Of a DNA stretch of 47,837 nucleotides, positions 1-6,811 are shown piece by piece. The translations under genes were made by a program, and so were the position numbers. Source of the DNA: CBIFWW01 sp966186435 (GTDB lineage: Bacteria > Pseudomonadota > Gammaproteobacteria > Enterobacterales > Enterobacteriaceae). Within the stretch, counting starts at the first letter, position 1; each line of letters opens with the position of its first letter. The notes under the pieces are model-generated. The model was not told the origin of the DNA. It searched no databases and saw nothing but the letters and a program-made list of their open reading frames with translations. Where the stretch lies: NCBI GenBank assembly GCA_966186435.1, contig CBIFWW010000010.1, positions 1-47,837 of the forward strand, given 5' to 3'.

Positions 1-126
1 ATTTGACGTTTATGTATAGCTGTCAATTAACTTCAGTTTTTATTTTTTGTAAATGCAAAAAAATAAGGCAAAAGTAATGATGCTGATTGCTGAACCAACA
101 TCATTGTTTTGGGGCAAATTATTCTT

Positions 127-777
127 TTAATTCAATTTTTCCGGCAGCGCCAGCGGCCAGCCGCCGAGGCGTTTCCAGCGGTTAACGATCTCGCAGAACA
201 GCAGGGCGGTTTGCTCAGTATCGTACAAGGCGGAGTGGGCCTGGCTGGAGTCAAAAGCCATACCTGCGGCAATACAGGCCTTCGCCAATACCGTCTGGCC
301 CAGCGCCAGTCCACTCAGGGCGGCGGTGTCGAAGGTGACAAACGGGTGGAACGGGTTACGCTTCAGGCCGGCGCGCTCGGCAGCGGCCATAGTAAAGCTA
401 TGGTCGAAGGTGGCGTTATGGGCCACCATGATCGCCCGGTTACAATCGGTGTCTTTAATCCCTTTCCGCACCATTTTAAAAATCGCGTGCAGGGCATCAT
501 ATTCGCTCACCGCGCCGCGTAAGGGGTTATTCGGGTCAATACCGTTAAACGCCAGAGCATCCGGGTTAAGCACCGCGCCTTCAAAAGGTTCCACGTGGAA
601 GTGCAGGGTTTGATCGGGGGTCAGCCAGCCGTCTTCATCCATTTTCAAGGTGATGGCGGCGATTTCCAGCAGCGCATCGGTTTTGGCGTTAAATCCAGCT
701 GTCTCCACATCAATCACGACGGGGTAAAAGCCACGGAAACGGTCACATAGACCATTGAATTGAGCGTTATCGGACAT
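127..777 (-). CDS. rnt: Ribonuclease T (3'-5' exoribonuclease)
   Basis: RNase T trims the 3' ends of tRNA precursors, 5S and 23S rRNA and removes the terminal AMP of tRNA-CCA; it acts as a cytoplasmic homodimer. The 216-residue product carries a DEDDh exonuclease fold: D23 and E25 in the first motif (VIDVET), the AHNATFDHSF segment with D125, and H181 and D186 in the last motif (AHSALYDTEQ). Those positions equal the known catalytic residues of the E. coli enzyme, and the length is normal. It follows gloA on the same strand with a GC-rich hairpin in the 91-base gap, as at the nemRA-gloA-rnt locus of E. coli. Identification is secure; nothing odd is seen. Confidence 0.97.
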   Translation of the reverse strand: MSDNAQFNGLCDRFRGFYPVVIDVETAGFNAKTDALLEIAAITLKMDEDGWLTPDQTLHFHVEPFEGAVLNPDALAFNGIDPNNPLRGAVSEYDALHAIFKMVRKGIKDTDCNRAIMVAHNATFDHSFTMAAAERAGLKRNPFHPFVTFDTAALSGLALGQTVLAKACIAAGMAFDSSQAHSALYDTEQTALLFCEIVNRWKRLGGWPLALPEKLN

Positions 778-844
778 CTGCGTCTCTTGTTACCGGAAAA
801 ATGCAGCGCGCATTATGGCAAATTTTGGCGGGGGTTGCAGCAGT

Positions 845-863
845 CCGGGCGCATCGCGCCCGG
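845..863 (-). terminator. GC-rich hairpin between gloA and rnt
   Basis: Perfect 8-bp inverted repeat CCGGGCGC-atc-GCGCCCGG. There is no run of T on either side, so it is a weak intrinsic terminator or, as easily, a REP-like palindrome or mRNA-stabilising stem in the gloA-rnt transcript. The same arms recur at 26380-26401. Confidence 0.45.
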
Positions 864-868
864 AAGAA

Positions 869-1276
869 TCAATTACCGAGACCGCGACCGGCGTCTTTTT
901 CTTCAATTAATTCAATTTTATAACCATCGGGATCTTCAACGAAGGCGATAACGGTGGAGCCACCTTTAACCGGGCCAGCTTCACGGGTGACGTTGCCGCC
1001 GTTGTTACGGATCCGCTCACAGGCATTTGCGGCGTTGTCCACGCTCAGGGCGATATGGCCGTAAGCAGTACCCATTTCATAGCTATCGACGCCCCAGTTA
1101 TAGGTCAGTTCGATAACGGCGGTGTCGGTTTCCTGCCCGTAACCCAGGAAAGCCAGAGAGTATTTGTACTCGGGGTTTTCGCTGGTGCGCAGCAATTTCA
1201 TCCCCAGCACCTTGGTATAAAAATCGATGGAGCGTTGTAGATCGCCCACGCGTAACATGGTGTGAAGTAAGCGCAT
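869..1276 (-). CDS. gloA: Lactoylglutathione lyase (glyoxalase I)
   Basis: Glyoxalase I isomerises the hemithioacetal of methylglyoxal and glutathione to S-lactoylglutathione, the first step of cytoplasmic methylglyoxal detoxification. The 135-residue protein has the two beta-alpha-beta-beta-beta metal-binding modules of the VOC fold; metal ligands H5, E56, H74 and E122 are all in place, matching the Ni(II)-dependent E. coli enzyme. It lies 87 bases downstream of nemA on the same strand, an arrangement known from E. coli in which NemR controls nemR-nemA-gloA, so electrophile stress would induce it. Length and motifs are normal. Confidence 0.97.
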   Translation of the reverse strand: MRLLHTMLRVGDLQRSIDFYTKVLGMKLLRTSENPEYKYSLAFLGYGQETDTAVIELTYNWGVDSYEMGTAYGHIALSVDNAANACERIRNNGGNVTREAGPVKGGSTVIAFVEDPDGYKIELIEEKDAGRGLGN

Positions 1277-1363
1277 AACATCCTCTCAATGCGTTGATTT
1301 GTTAAATTGATTTCTAACAAGGGATGAGTATAGCGGCGAGTGAACGCCGCTTTCAAATATAGG

Positions 1364-2461
1364 CTACAGAGTAGGGTAGTCGGTATAGCCTTCAGCGCCG
1401 CCACCGTAGAAAGACTCGCCGTGCGGCTCATTTAACGGGGCGCGTTGTTGCAGGCGAGCCACCAGATCCGGGTTAGCAATATAGCTGCGGCCAAAAGCCA
1501 CGGCATCAATATAACCTTTGGCGATCATCTCTTCGGTTTTCTCGCGGGTATAGGCACCGGCACCAACGATAACCCCTTGGAATAGATCGCGCACTTTCTG
1601 GCGGAAGGCATCGCTGTAAGGCTTGCCACCGGCCCAATCTGGCTCAGAAATATGCAGATAGGCGATGCCGCGCTTATTCAATTCGCTCACCAGATAGTAA
1701 GCCGCTTCCTCCTGATCTTCACCATTATCCAGGCCATTAAACGGCCCCAATGGGGAGATACGGATGGCAATGCGGTCAGCACTCCAGGATTTAATCGCAG
1801 CATCCACCACTTCCAGCACCAGACGGGTACGGTTTTCGATGCTGCCACCGTACTGGTCGGTACGCTGGTTAGAGGCCGGGGACAGGAATTGATGCAGCAG
1901 GTAGCCGTGGGCGCCGTGCAGTTCCACCATATCAAAGCCGGCTTCACGGGCATTAATGATGGCAGAAGCAAAATCATTAACGATCCCCGGGATTTCGCTG
2001 GTTTCCAGCGCCCGTGGTACCGAGGTTTCTTCGCGGATTGCCAGGCCGTTTTCGTCACGCAAGGAGGTGCGGACGCCAGCAGGGATCGCGGAAGGCGCCA
2101 CCGGTGCCAGGCCACCAGGTTGCAGGCTGCAGTGTGAAATACGGCCAGTGTGCCACAGCTGAACCGCCATATGGCCGTTTTCATCATGTACCGCATCGGT
2201 GATTTTCTTCCAGGCGCGGATTTGTTCCGGGCTGTGTAGCCCCGGTGCACCGGCATAGCCTTTAGCCTGGGCGGAAACCTGGGTGGCTTCGCTGATAATC
2301 AGCCCGGAGGTGGCGCGCTGGCGATAATATTCCACCATTAGTTCGGTGGGAATATCGCCTGGCTCAATGTTACGCAGACGGGTCAGCGGCGCCATAAATA
2401 CACGGTTAGGGACAGTGATCGCGCCCACTTTCAGCGGGGTAAACAGCTTTTCAGAAGACAT
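1364..2461 (-). CDS. nemA: N-ethylmaleimide reductase, Old Yellow Enzyme family
   Basis: An FMN-dependent ene-reductase that uses NADPH to reduce the activated double bond of maleimides and other electrophiles, and also nitro compounds. The 365-residue TIM-barrel product shows the OYE substrate pair H182/H185 and proton donor Y187 in ELHGAHGYLLHQFLSP, followed by the NQRTDQYGGSIENR FMN-binding signature. It follows nemR with a 64-base gap, unusually furnished with a hairpin terminator and an operator-like sequence, so it may have its own NemR-controlled promoter as well as read-through from nemR. Start ATG has a good upstream CTGGAG ribosome site. Confidence 0.96.
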   Translation of the reverse strand: MSSEKLFTPLKVGAITVPNRVFMAPLTRLRNIEPGDIPTELMVEYYRQRATSGLIISEATQVSAQAKGYAGAPGLHSPEQIRAWKKITDAVHDENGHMAVQLWHTGRISHCSLQPGGLAPVAPSAIPAGVRTSLRDENGLAIREETSVPRALETSEIPGIVNDFASAIINAREAGFDMVELHGAHGYLLHQFLSPASNQRTDQYGGSIENRTRLVLEVVDAAIKSWSADRIAIRISPLGPFNGLDNGEDQEEAAYYLVSELNKRGIAYLHISEPDWAGGKPYSDAFRQKVRDLFQGVIVGAGAYTREKTEEMIAKGYIDAVAFGRSYIANPDLVARLQQRAPLNEPHGESFYGGGAEGYTDYPTL

Positions 2462-2478
2462 AACAACTCCAGGTTGAA

Positions 2479-2500
2479 CGACCGGATTAGACCGGTCGTC
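2479..2500 (-). promoter_or_regulatory. Probable second NemR operator in front of nemA
   Basis: On the minus strand the bases ACCGGTCTA repeat exactly nine bases of the NemR operator upstream of nemR; aligned over the 16-base operator, 12 positions agree, with the right half-site complete. It lies just downstream of a possible -10 element (TATTAT, 2503-2508), where a repressor would block initiation at a nemA promoter. The operator call is inferred from similarity only. Confidence 0.5.
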
Positions 2501-2514
2501 TTATAATATGGCAA

Positions 2515-2539
2515 TAAAAATACCTTCAGCGTGAAGGTA
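2515..2539 (-). terminator. Terminator overlapping the nemR stop codon
   Basis: On the minus strand TACCTTCA-CGC-TGAAGGTA forms a perfect 8-bp stem with a 3-base loop, followed directly by TTTTT. The nemR TGA stop lies inside the stem, so ribosomes finishing nemR would disturb the hairpin; it probably reduces read-through into nemA-gloA. Confidence 0.65.
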
Positions 2540-3125
2540 CTGCCAGGATCTGCTGCACATGTTCCAGCGTGCTTTCCAGCGGCCGGGCATGGCGGGTAAT
2601 TTTGGCCTGCAAATTGGCCCCTAGCCACAGGGCATAAAGCACCTGTGCCAGATGTAAAGCGTCACCGCCGGGTTCAAGGCTACCTTCACGGCGGGCGCTT
2701 TCAATCGCCTTCGCCAGTAAGCCAATCACCTGGGAAGTGCCGGTTTCCAGCGTACTACGCATTGGCTCCGACAAGTCGCACACTTCGGCAGAGAGTTTTA
2801 CCGTTAAGCAGCTGCTGATATTGCCATTATCGCGGAATTGTTGCAGCGAGGCGGAGAAATAGGCCAGCAGGCGGTCGCGGTAATTACCCGCTGCGGAAGC
2901 GAAATGCTGCTCCAGCCCATGGTTGTACCCGGCATAGTGATGCTCAAGCATCGATACGCCGAAGGCTTCCTTGGAAGGGAAATAGTGGTAAAAAGACCCC
3001 TTGGGTACGTCTGCCGTCTTCAGTAAATCGCTCAGCCCCATGGCATTAAAGCCTTTCAATAGGCAGCGCTGTTCGCCGGTGATCAGAAGATGTTCGCGGG
3101 TGTCATGGTCACAATGTTTGTTCAT
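2526..3125 (-). CDS. nemR: NemR, redox-sensing TetR-family repressor
   Basis: TetR-family repressor of nemA and gloA that leaves DNA when modified by hypochlorous acid, methylglyoxal, quinones or N-ethylmaleimide. The 199-residue product has the N-terminal helix-turn-helix (LLKTADVPKGSFYHYFPSKE) and a C-terminal sensing domain. C106 and K175, the residues that form the regulatory sulfenamide bond in E. coli NemR, are both present, as are C116 and C21; an extra cysteine is at position 5. A palindromic operator sits in the spacer of its own promoter, giving autoregulation. Distinctive motifs make the assignment firm. Confidence 0.95.
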   Translation of the reverse strand: MNKHCDHDTREHLLITGEQRCLLKGFNAMGLSDLLKTADVPKGSFYHYFPSKEAFGVSMLEHHYAGYNHGLEQHFASAAGNYRDRLLAYFSASLQQFRDNGNISSCLTVKLSAEVCDLSEPMRSTLETGTSQVIGLLAKAIESARREGSLEPGGDALHLAQVLYALWLGANLQAKITRHARPLESTLEHVQQILAVPSR

Positions 3126-3132
3126 GGTGATT

Positions 3133-3161
3133 ACTGTAGTAGACCGGTTGGTCTAATGCAA
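3133..3161 (-). promoter_or_regulatory. nemR promoter with NemR operator in the spacer
   Basis: The perfect palindrome TAGACC-N4-GGTCTA (3140-3155) fills the 17-base spacer between a candidate -35 (TTGCAT, 3156-3161) and -10 (TACAGT, 3133-3138) on the minus strand. It matches the kind of palindrome known as the NemR box. Binding there would exclude RNA polymerase. Confidence 0.8.
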
Positions 3162-3205
3162 GTGTAGGTGATTAACGATTTGAGCGACTATTCAAGGGGA
3201 GCGTG

Positions 3206-3226
3206 AAAGCCGGGGTTTCCCCCGGC
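3206..3226 (-). terminator. Terminator after eptA
   Basis: On the minus strand GCCGGGG-GAAA-CCCCGGC: a 7-bp GC stem with a GNRA-type tetraloop, followed by TTT. It ends the eptA transcript and separates it from the nemR promoter. Confidence 0.65.
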
Positions 3227-3232
3227 GATAAA

Positions 3233-4861
3233 TCAGGCTTTACGGCAGGTGGAGAAGATATCCATTTTCTGCTGATAGAGATTGGTTTTCACATTCATCA
3301 TACCCAACAGAGTGCTGAACAAGTTATCCTGGGAAACCTGCGCACTGACACCTTGTTGCTGCAAACAGCCCGGGTCCACTTGGTAATTGCGGGCATAGCT
3401 GTCTGAAAGCCAGAACAGCAGCGGGATGTGGGTCTGGGCTTCCGGGGCAATCATATACGGCGTGCCGTGCAGATAAATCCCATTCTCGCCGAGGGATTCC
3501 CCATGGTCAGACAAATACATTAGCGCTGTATTCAGGTTGCCGGAACGGGCTTTCAGTTTATCAATGGTCTGGCTGAGGATCGAGTCCGTATACAGAATGG
3601 TATTGTCATAGGTGTTGATCAGCGCCTGGCGGTCACAATCCTGGATCTGGTTACTGTCGCAGGTCGGCGTAAAGCGACGGAACTGGTCAGGGTAGCGGCG
3701 ATAGTAGGCTGGCCCGTGGCTGCCCATTAAATGAAGCACGATCACCGAATCCTGTTTTACACCATCTAATACTTCATCCAGGCGGTTGAGCTGAACCCCA
3801 TCCAGACAAGAACCTTTCTGGCACAAATCCGCCAGTTTCCACTGGGTCATGTCGGTGTGAGGAATGCGGTCACAAGCACCTTTACAGCCGCCGTCGTTTT
3901 CTCGCCACAGCAGGTTAATACCGGCATGGGCCATCACATCCAGTAGACCTTCACGGTGAGAGGCCAGATCGGCATCGTAGTTTTTACGCCCCATGCCGGA
4001 GAACATACAGGGCACGGATACCGCGGTTTCAGTACCACAAGAGCTGGCATGGGCAAAATTAATCACCCCGCGTTTTTTCAGCTCCGGGTTGGTCTCACGG
4101 CTGTAACCATTTAATGAATAGTTTTCAGCGCGGGAGGCTTCGCCCACCACCAGGATTACTACGGTCTTTTTATCCTGAGCGCTGATAATCGGCCCTTTAT
4201 GAGCATCTTCACCAATCTTGATCAATGTACGGTCACCGGCAAACCAGCGCTGTTTGCTGTAAGAACTGACGGCGCTCACGTAGTTGGCCGGGGTCACCAT
4301 CTTCACAATGCCTTTATTATTGCGGAACAATGAAGCGTAATCCTTATAAAACAGGGCAGCGGCAAGTAAAATAATCAGGATAGCGCCAAACACGCACAGT
4401 GCCCTTGCCATAATGGCGTACCACCAGTGGCCGGAACGAATTTTAACTGCGCCAATAATCACTGCCGGAATAAATCCCATCAGGCCGATGCACAGTAGTA
4501 ATTGCGGGGTGATTAATGCCGTGGCTTCCTGGCTGTTAGTTTCAAATACGTTAACCATCATATTGGTATCAATGACGGCACCGTAACTGTACATAAAGTA
4601 GTTAGCCGCAGCGCAGCCTACCAGCAGCAAAGGCACGATGAATTTGCGCAATCCCGGCAAATTAATCAGGCTAAATACCGCCAGCCAGCCGCAGAATAAA
4701 ACCAGCGGGATACTGGCGGCAAACCCCCAGGTGTGGAAACTATCCGGGGCAATAATCCGCCAGCAGCGCTGGATGAATAGGGCGTTAATCAGGGTAAAGA
4801 CCAGTGCAGTAACAATATTAAAACCGCTATCGCTTAAATGTAATTTTCTAAACCAATTCAT
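3233..4861 (-). CDS. eptA: Phosphoethanolamine-lipid A transferase (EptA/PmrC type)
   Basis: Inner-membrane enzyme that moves phosphoethanolamine from phosphatidylethanolamine to lipid A phosphates on the periplasmic face, lowering surface charge and polymyxin binding. The 542-residue product has about five N-terminal membrane helices (to about residue 172) and a periplasmic sulfatase-fold domain. Key residues are visible: E241 in VVGEASR, nucleophile T279 in SCGTETAVSVPC, D452 and H453 in LSDHGESLGE, H465 in LHGTPY, plus paired cysteines typical of the family. It stands alone: no basR/basS pair is next to it, unlike E. coli eptA. A BasR-like box lies about 45 bases upstream. EptA is the best family match; a paralogue with another LPS target cannot be excluded. 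Confidence 0.88.
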   Translation of the reverse strand: MNWFRKLHLSDSGFNIVTALVFTLINALFIQRCWRIIAPDSFHTWGFAASIPLVLFCGWLAVFSLINLPGLRKFIVPLLLVGCAAANYFMYSYGAVIDTNMMVNVFETNSQEATALITPQLLLCIGLMGFIPAVIIGAVKIRSGHWWYAIMARALCVFGAILIILLAAALFYKDYASLFRNNKGIVKMVTPANYVSAVSSYSKQRWFAGDRTLIKIGEDAHKGPIISAQDKKTVVILVVGEASRAENYSLNGYSRETNPELKKRGVINFAHASSCGTETAVSVPCMFSGMGRKNYDADLASHREGLLDVMAHAGINLLWRENDGGCKGACDRIPHTDMTQWKLADLCQKGSCLDGVQLNRLDEVLDGVKQDSVIVLHLMGSHGPAYYRRYPDQFRRFTPTCDSNQIQDCDRQALINTYDNTILYTDSILSQTIDKLKARSGNLNTALMYLSDHGESLGENGIYLHGTPYMIAPEAQTHIPLLFWLSDSYARNYQVDPGCLQQQGVSAQVSQDNLFSTLLGMMNVKTNLYQQKMDIFSTCRKA

Positions 4862-4906
4862 AATTCTGAGTTCTTATGGGCCATGGCTGCACTCTAAGTA
4901 ATAAAG

Positions 4907-4923
4907 ATTAGCCTAACCTTAAT
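4907..4923 (-). promoter_or_regulatory. BasR/PmrA-like box upstream of eptA
   Basis: On the minus strand ATTAAG-GTTAG-GCTAAT resembles the PmrA box YTTAAK-N5-YTTAAK (5/6 and 4/6), and as I recall the Salmonella pmrC site it shares the run TTAAGGTT with it. Spacing to the eptA start fits an activator site. Similarity only. Confidence 0.45.
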
Positions 4924-5031
4924 GTGGCCTGTTTTTGTATCAAGGCGCAATGGGAGGAGATGAAAATTGCCTGTTGCTAAATTTTACGCTAAAGCATTCA
5001 ATTGTAGCAATATTGTTAGCGAGAAATAATC

Positions 5032-5271
5032 ATGGCTGAACAGCTGGAGTTTTTTCCGGTACCAAGCCCGTGCCGGGGGATTTGCCAAGCCGATGAGCGG
5101 GGATACTGCCGGGGATGTTTGCGCAGCCGCGAAGAACGTTTTGGCTGGCAAACCATGAACGATGCCCAGAAGCAAGAGGTGATCCGCCTATGCCGCCAGC
5201 GTCTGCTGCGCAAATTACGGGCGAAAAAACAGGATATTAACGACGAACCGCAACAACCCTCACTGTTTTAA
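5032..5271 (+). CDS. ydhL: YdhL-like DUF1289 protein
   Basis: A 79-residue cytoplasmic protein of the DUF1289 family. Four cysteines in two pairs (CRGIC and CRGC, near residues 14-29) suggest a small metal-binding site; the C-terminal half is basic and helical (RLCRQRLLRKLRAKK). No biochemical role is established for the family that I can state. It is divergent from eptA and 54 bases upstream of ydhF on the same strand, as in E. coli, and could be cotranscribed with it. Confidence 0.85.
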   Translation: MAEQLEFFPVPSPCRGICQADERGYCRGCLRSREERFGWQTMNDAQKQEVIRLCRQRLLRKLRAKKQDINDEPQQPSLF

Positions 5272-5325
5272 TCAACCAGCGGCGTATACTGCCTGGCTAT
5301 TTGAAGCATTAAGGAAACAGGTATT

Positions 5326-6222
5326 ATGGTTCAGCGTATTACAATGGCCCCTCAGGGCCAGGAGTTCTCCCGTCTGGTTATGGGGTACTGGCGTTTGATG
5401 GAGTGGAACATGACTCCGCGCCAGTTAGTCAGCTTTATTGAGGAGCATCTGGATCTGGGCATCACTACCGTTGACCACGCTGATATTTACGGTGGTTACC
5501 AGTGTGAAGCGGCCTTTGGCGAAGCGTTGCGCCTGGCACCACATTTGCGCCAGCGGATGGAAGTGGTCACCAAATGTGGGATCGCCACCACTGCCAAAGC
5601 CGAAAACACCCTCGGTCACTACATCACAGACCGCCAGTACATCATCGATAGCGCCGAGTCTTCACTGCAAAAACTCGCCACTGACCACCTTGACCTGCTA
5701 TTGATTCATCGCCCGGATCCGTTAATGGATGCTGATGAGATAGCAGAAGCCTTCACCGCCCTGCATCAGAGCGGCAAAGTGCGCCACTTCGGTGTTTCCA
5801 ACTTCACCCCAGCGCAGTTTGCCCTGTTGCAATCCCGCTTGCCATTCACCCTTGCCACCAACCAGGTGGAGATTTCTCCAGTGCATCAGCCGCTGATTCT
5901 GGATGGCACCCTGGACCAGTTACAACAGCTGCGCATTCGCCCAATGGCTTGGTCTTGCCTGGGTGGCGGTAGCCTGTTTAATGACGATAACTGGCAGCCG
6001 CTGCGGGCGGAACTGGAAGCGGTGGCACAGGAAACCAATGCCGAAACCATCGATCAAGTGGTCTATGCTTGGGTGATGCGTTTGCCTAGCCAGCCGCTGC
6101 CGATCATCGGTTCCGGTAAAATTGAGCGCGTGCGCTCTGCGATTGGTGCTTTAAATATTGAACTCACCCGCCAGCAGTGGTTCCGAATCCGCAAGGCCGC
6201 ATTGGGTTACGACGTGCCATAA
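5326..6222 (+). CDS. ydhF: Aldo-keto reductase YdhF
   Basis: NADPH-dependent oxidoreductase of the aldo-keto reductase superfamily; the physiological substrate is unknown. The 298-residue TIM-barrel protein shows the catalytic tetrad D50, Y55 (DHADIYGG), K83 (VVTKCGI) and H128 (LLLIHRPDP), and a C-terminal cofactor-binding stretch (LPIIGSGKIERV). A ribosome site (AAGGAAACAGG) precedes the ATG. Neighbours nemA, gloA and sodC deal with reactive carbonyls and oxygen, which suits a detoxifying role, but that is inference. Confidence 0.92.
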   Translation: MVQRITMAPQGQEFSRLVMGYWRLMEWNMTPRQLVSFIEEHLDLGITTVDHADIYGGYQCEAAFGEALRLAPHLRQRMEVVTKCGIATTAKAENTLGHYITDRQYIIDSAESSLQKLATDHLDLLLIHRPDPLMDADEIAEAFTALHQSGKVRHFGVSNFTPAQFALLQSRLPFTLATNQVEISPVHQPLILDGTLDQLQQLRIRPMAWSCLGGGSLFNDDNWQPLRAELEAVAQETNAETIDQVVYAWVMRLPSQPLPIIGSGKIERVRSAIGALNIELTRQQWFRIRKAALGYDVP

Positions 6223-6292
6223 TCGCGCCCGGCCTGCGCATTTACCAGGGTTGGTATACAGTTAATAAGGACATAAACCTTCGGGAGGCATT

Positions 6293-6811
6293 ATGAAACG
6301 TTTTACTCTGATAACGTTAGTGTTGCTAAGCGGTGCCGCGCAGGCCGCCAGTGAAAAGGTAGAAATGAATCTGGTCACCGCCCAGGCGGTAGGCCAGTCC
6401 ATCGGGACGATTACGGTGGAAGAAACTGATAAAGGCTTAAAATTCACCCCTGATCTTAAAGCCTTACCTGCCGGGAGCCACGGCTTCCACGTGCATGAAA
6501 AGGGCAGCTGTAGCCCGGCCATGAAAGACGGTAAAGCCGTGGCCGGTGGGGCTGCCGGTGAGCATTATGATCCCCATAAAACTGGCAAACACCTGGGGCC
6601 AGAAGGTGAAGGCCACGCCGGGGATCTCCCGCCACTGGTGGTGGACGCCTCCGGCAAAGCCACTGAGGCCGTGGTGGCACCCCATCTGATGAAACTGGAT
6701 GACATCAAAGGCCGGGCATTAATGGTTCACGTGGGCGGGGATAACTTCTCCGACACCCCTAAACCGCTGGGCGGCGGCGGGGCGCGCTTTGCCTGTGGCG
6801 TAGTAAATTAA
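6293..6811 (+). CDS. sodC: Periplasmic Cu,Zn superoxide dismutase
   Basis: Converts superoxide to oxygen and hydrogen peroxide in the periplasm. The 172-residue precursor starts with a signal peptide cleaved after about AQA (residue 18). Metal ligands of the family are in place: H66, H68, H91 and H146 for copper; H91, H100, H108 and D111 for zinc; C73 and C168 form the structural disulfide; the GFHVHEKGSC signature is intact. A strong ribosome site (GGGAGG) precedes the ATG. Its TAA stop overlaps the stop of convergent ydhK by four bases (TTAA). Confidence 0.96.
   Translation: MKRFTLITLVLLSGAAQAASEKVEMNLVTAQAVGQSIGTITVEETDKGLKFTPDLKALPAGSHGFHVHEKGSCSPAMKDGKAVAGGAAGEHYDPHKTGKHLGPEGEGHAGDLPPLVVDASGKATEAVVAPHLMKLDDIKGRALMVHVGGDNFSDTPKPLGGGGARFACGVVN

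Noticed and set aside
4984..5213. Minus-strand frames opposite ydhL
   Set aside because: They overlap the conserved cysteine-rich ydhL frame and the eptA-ydhL promoter region without support.
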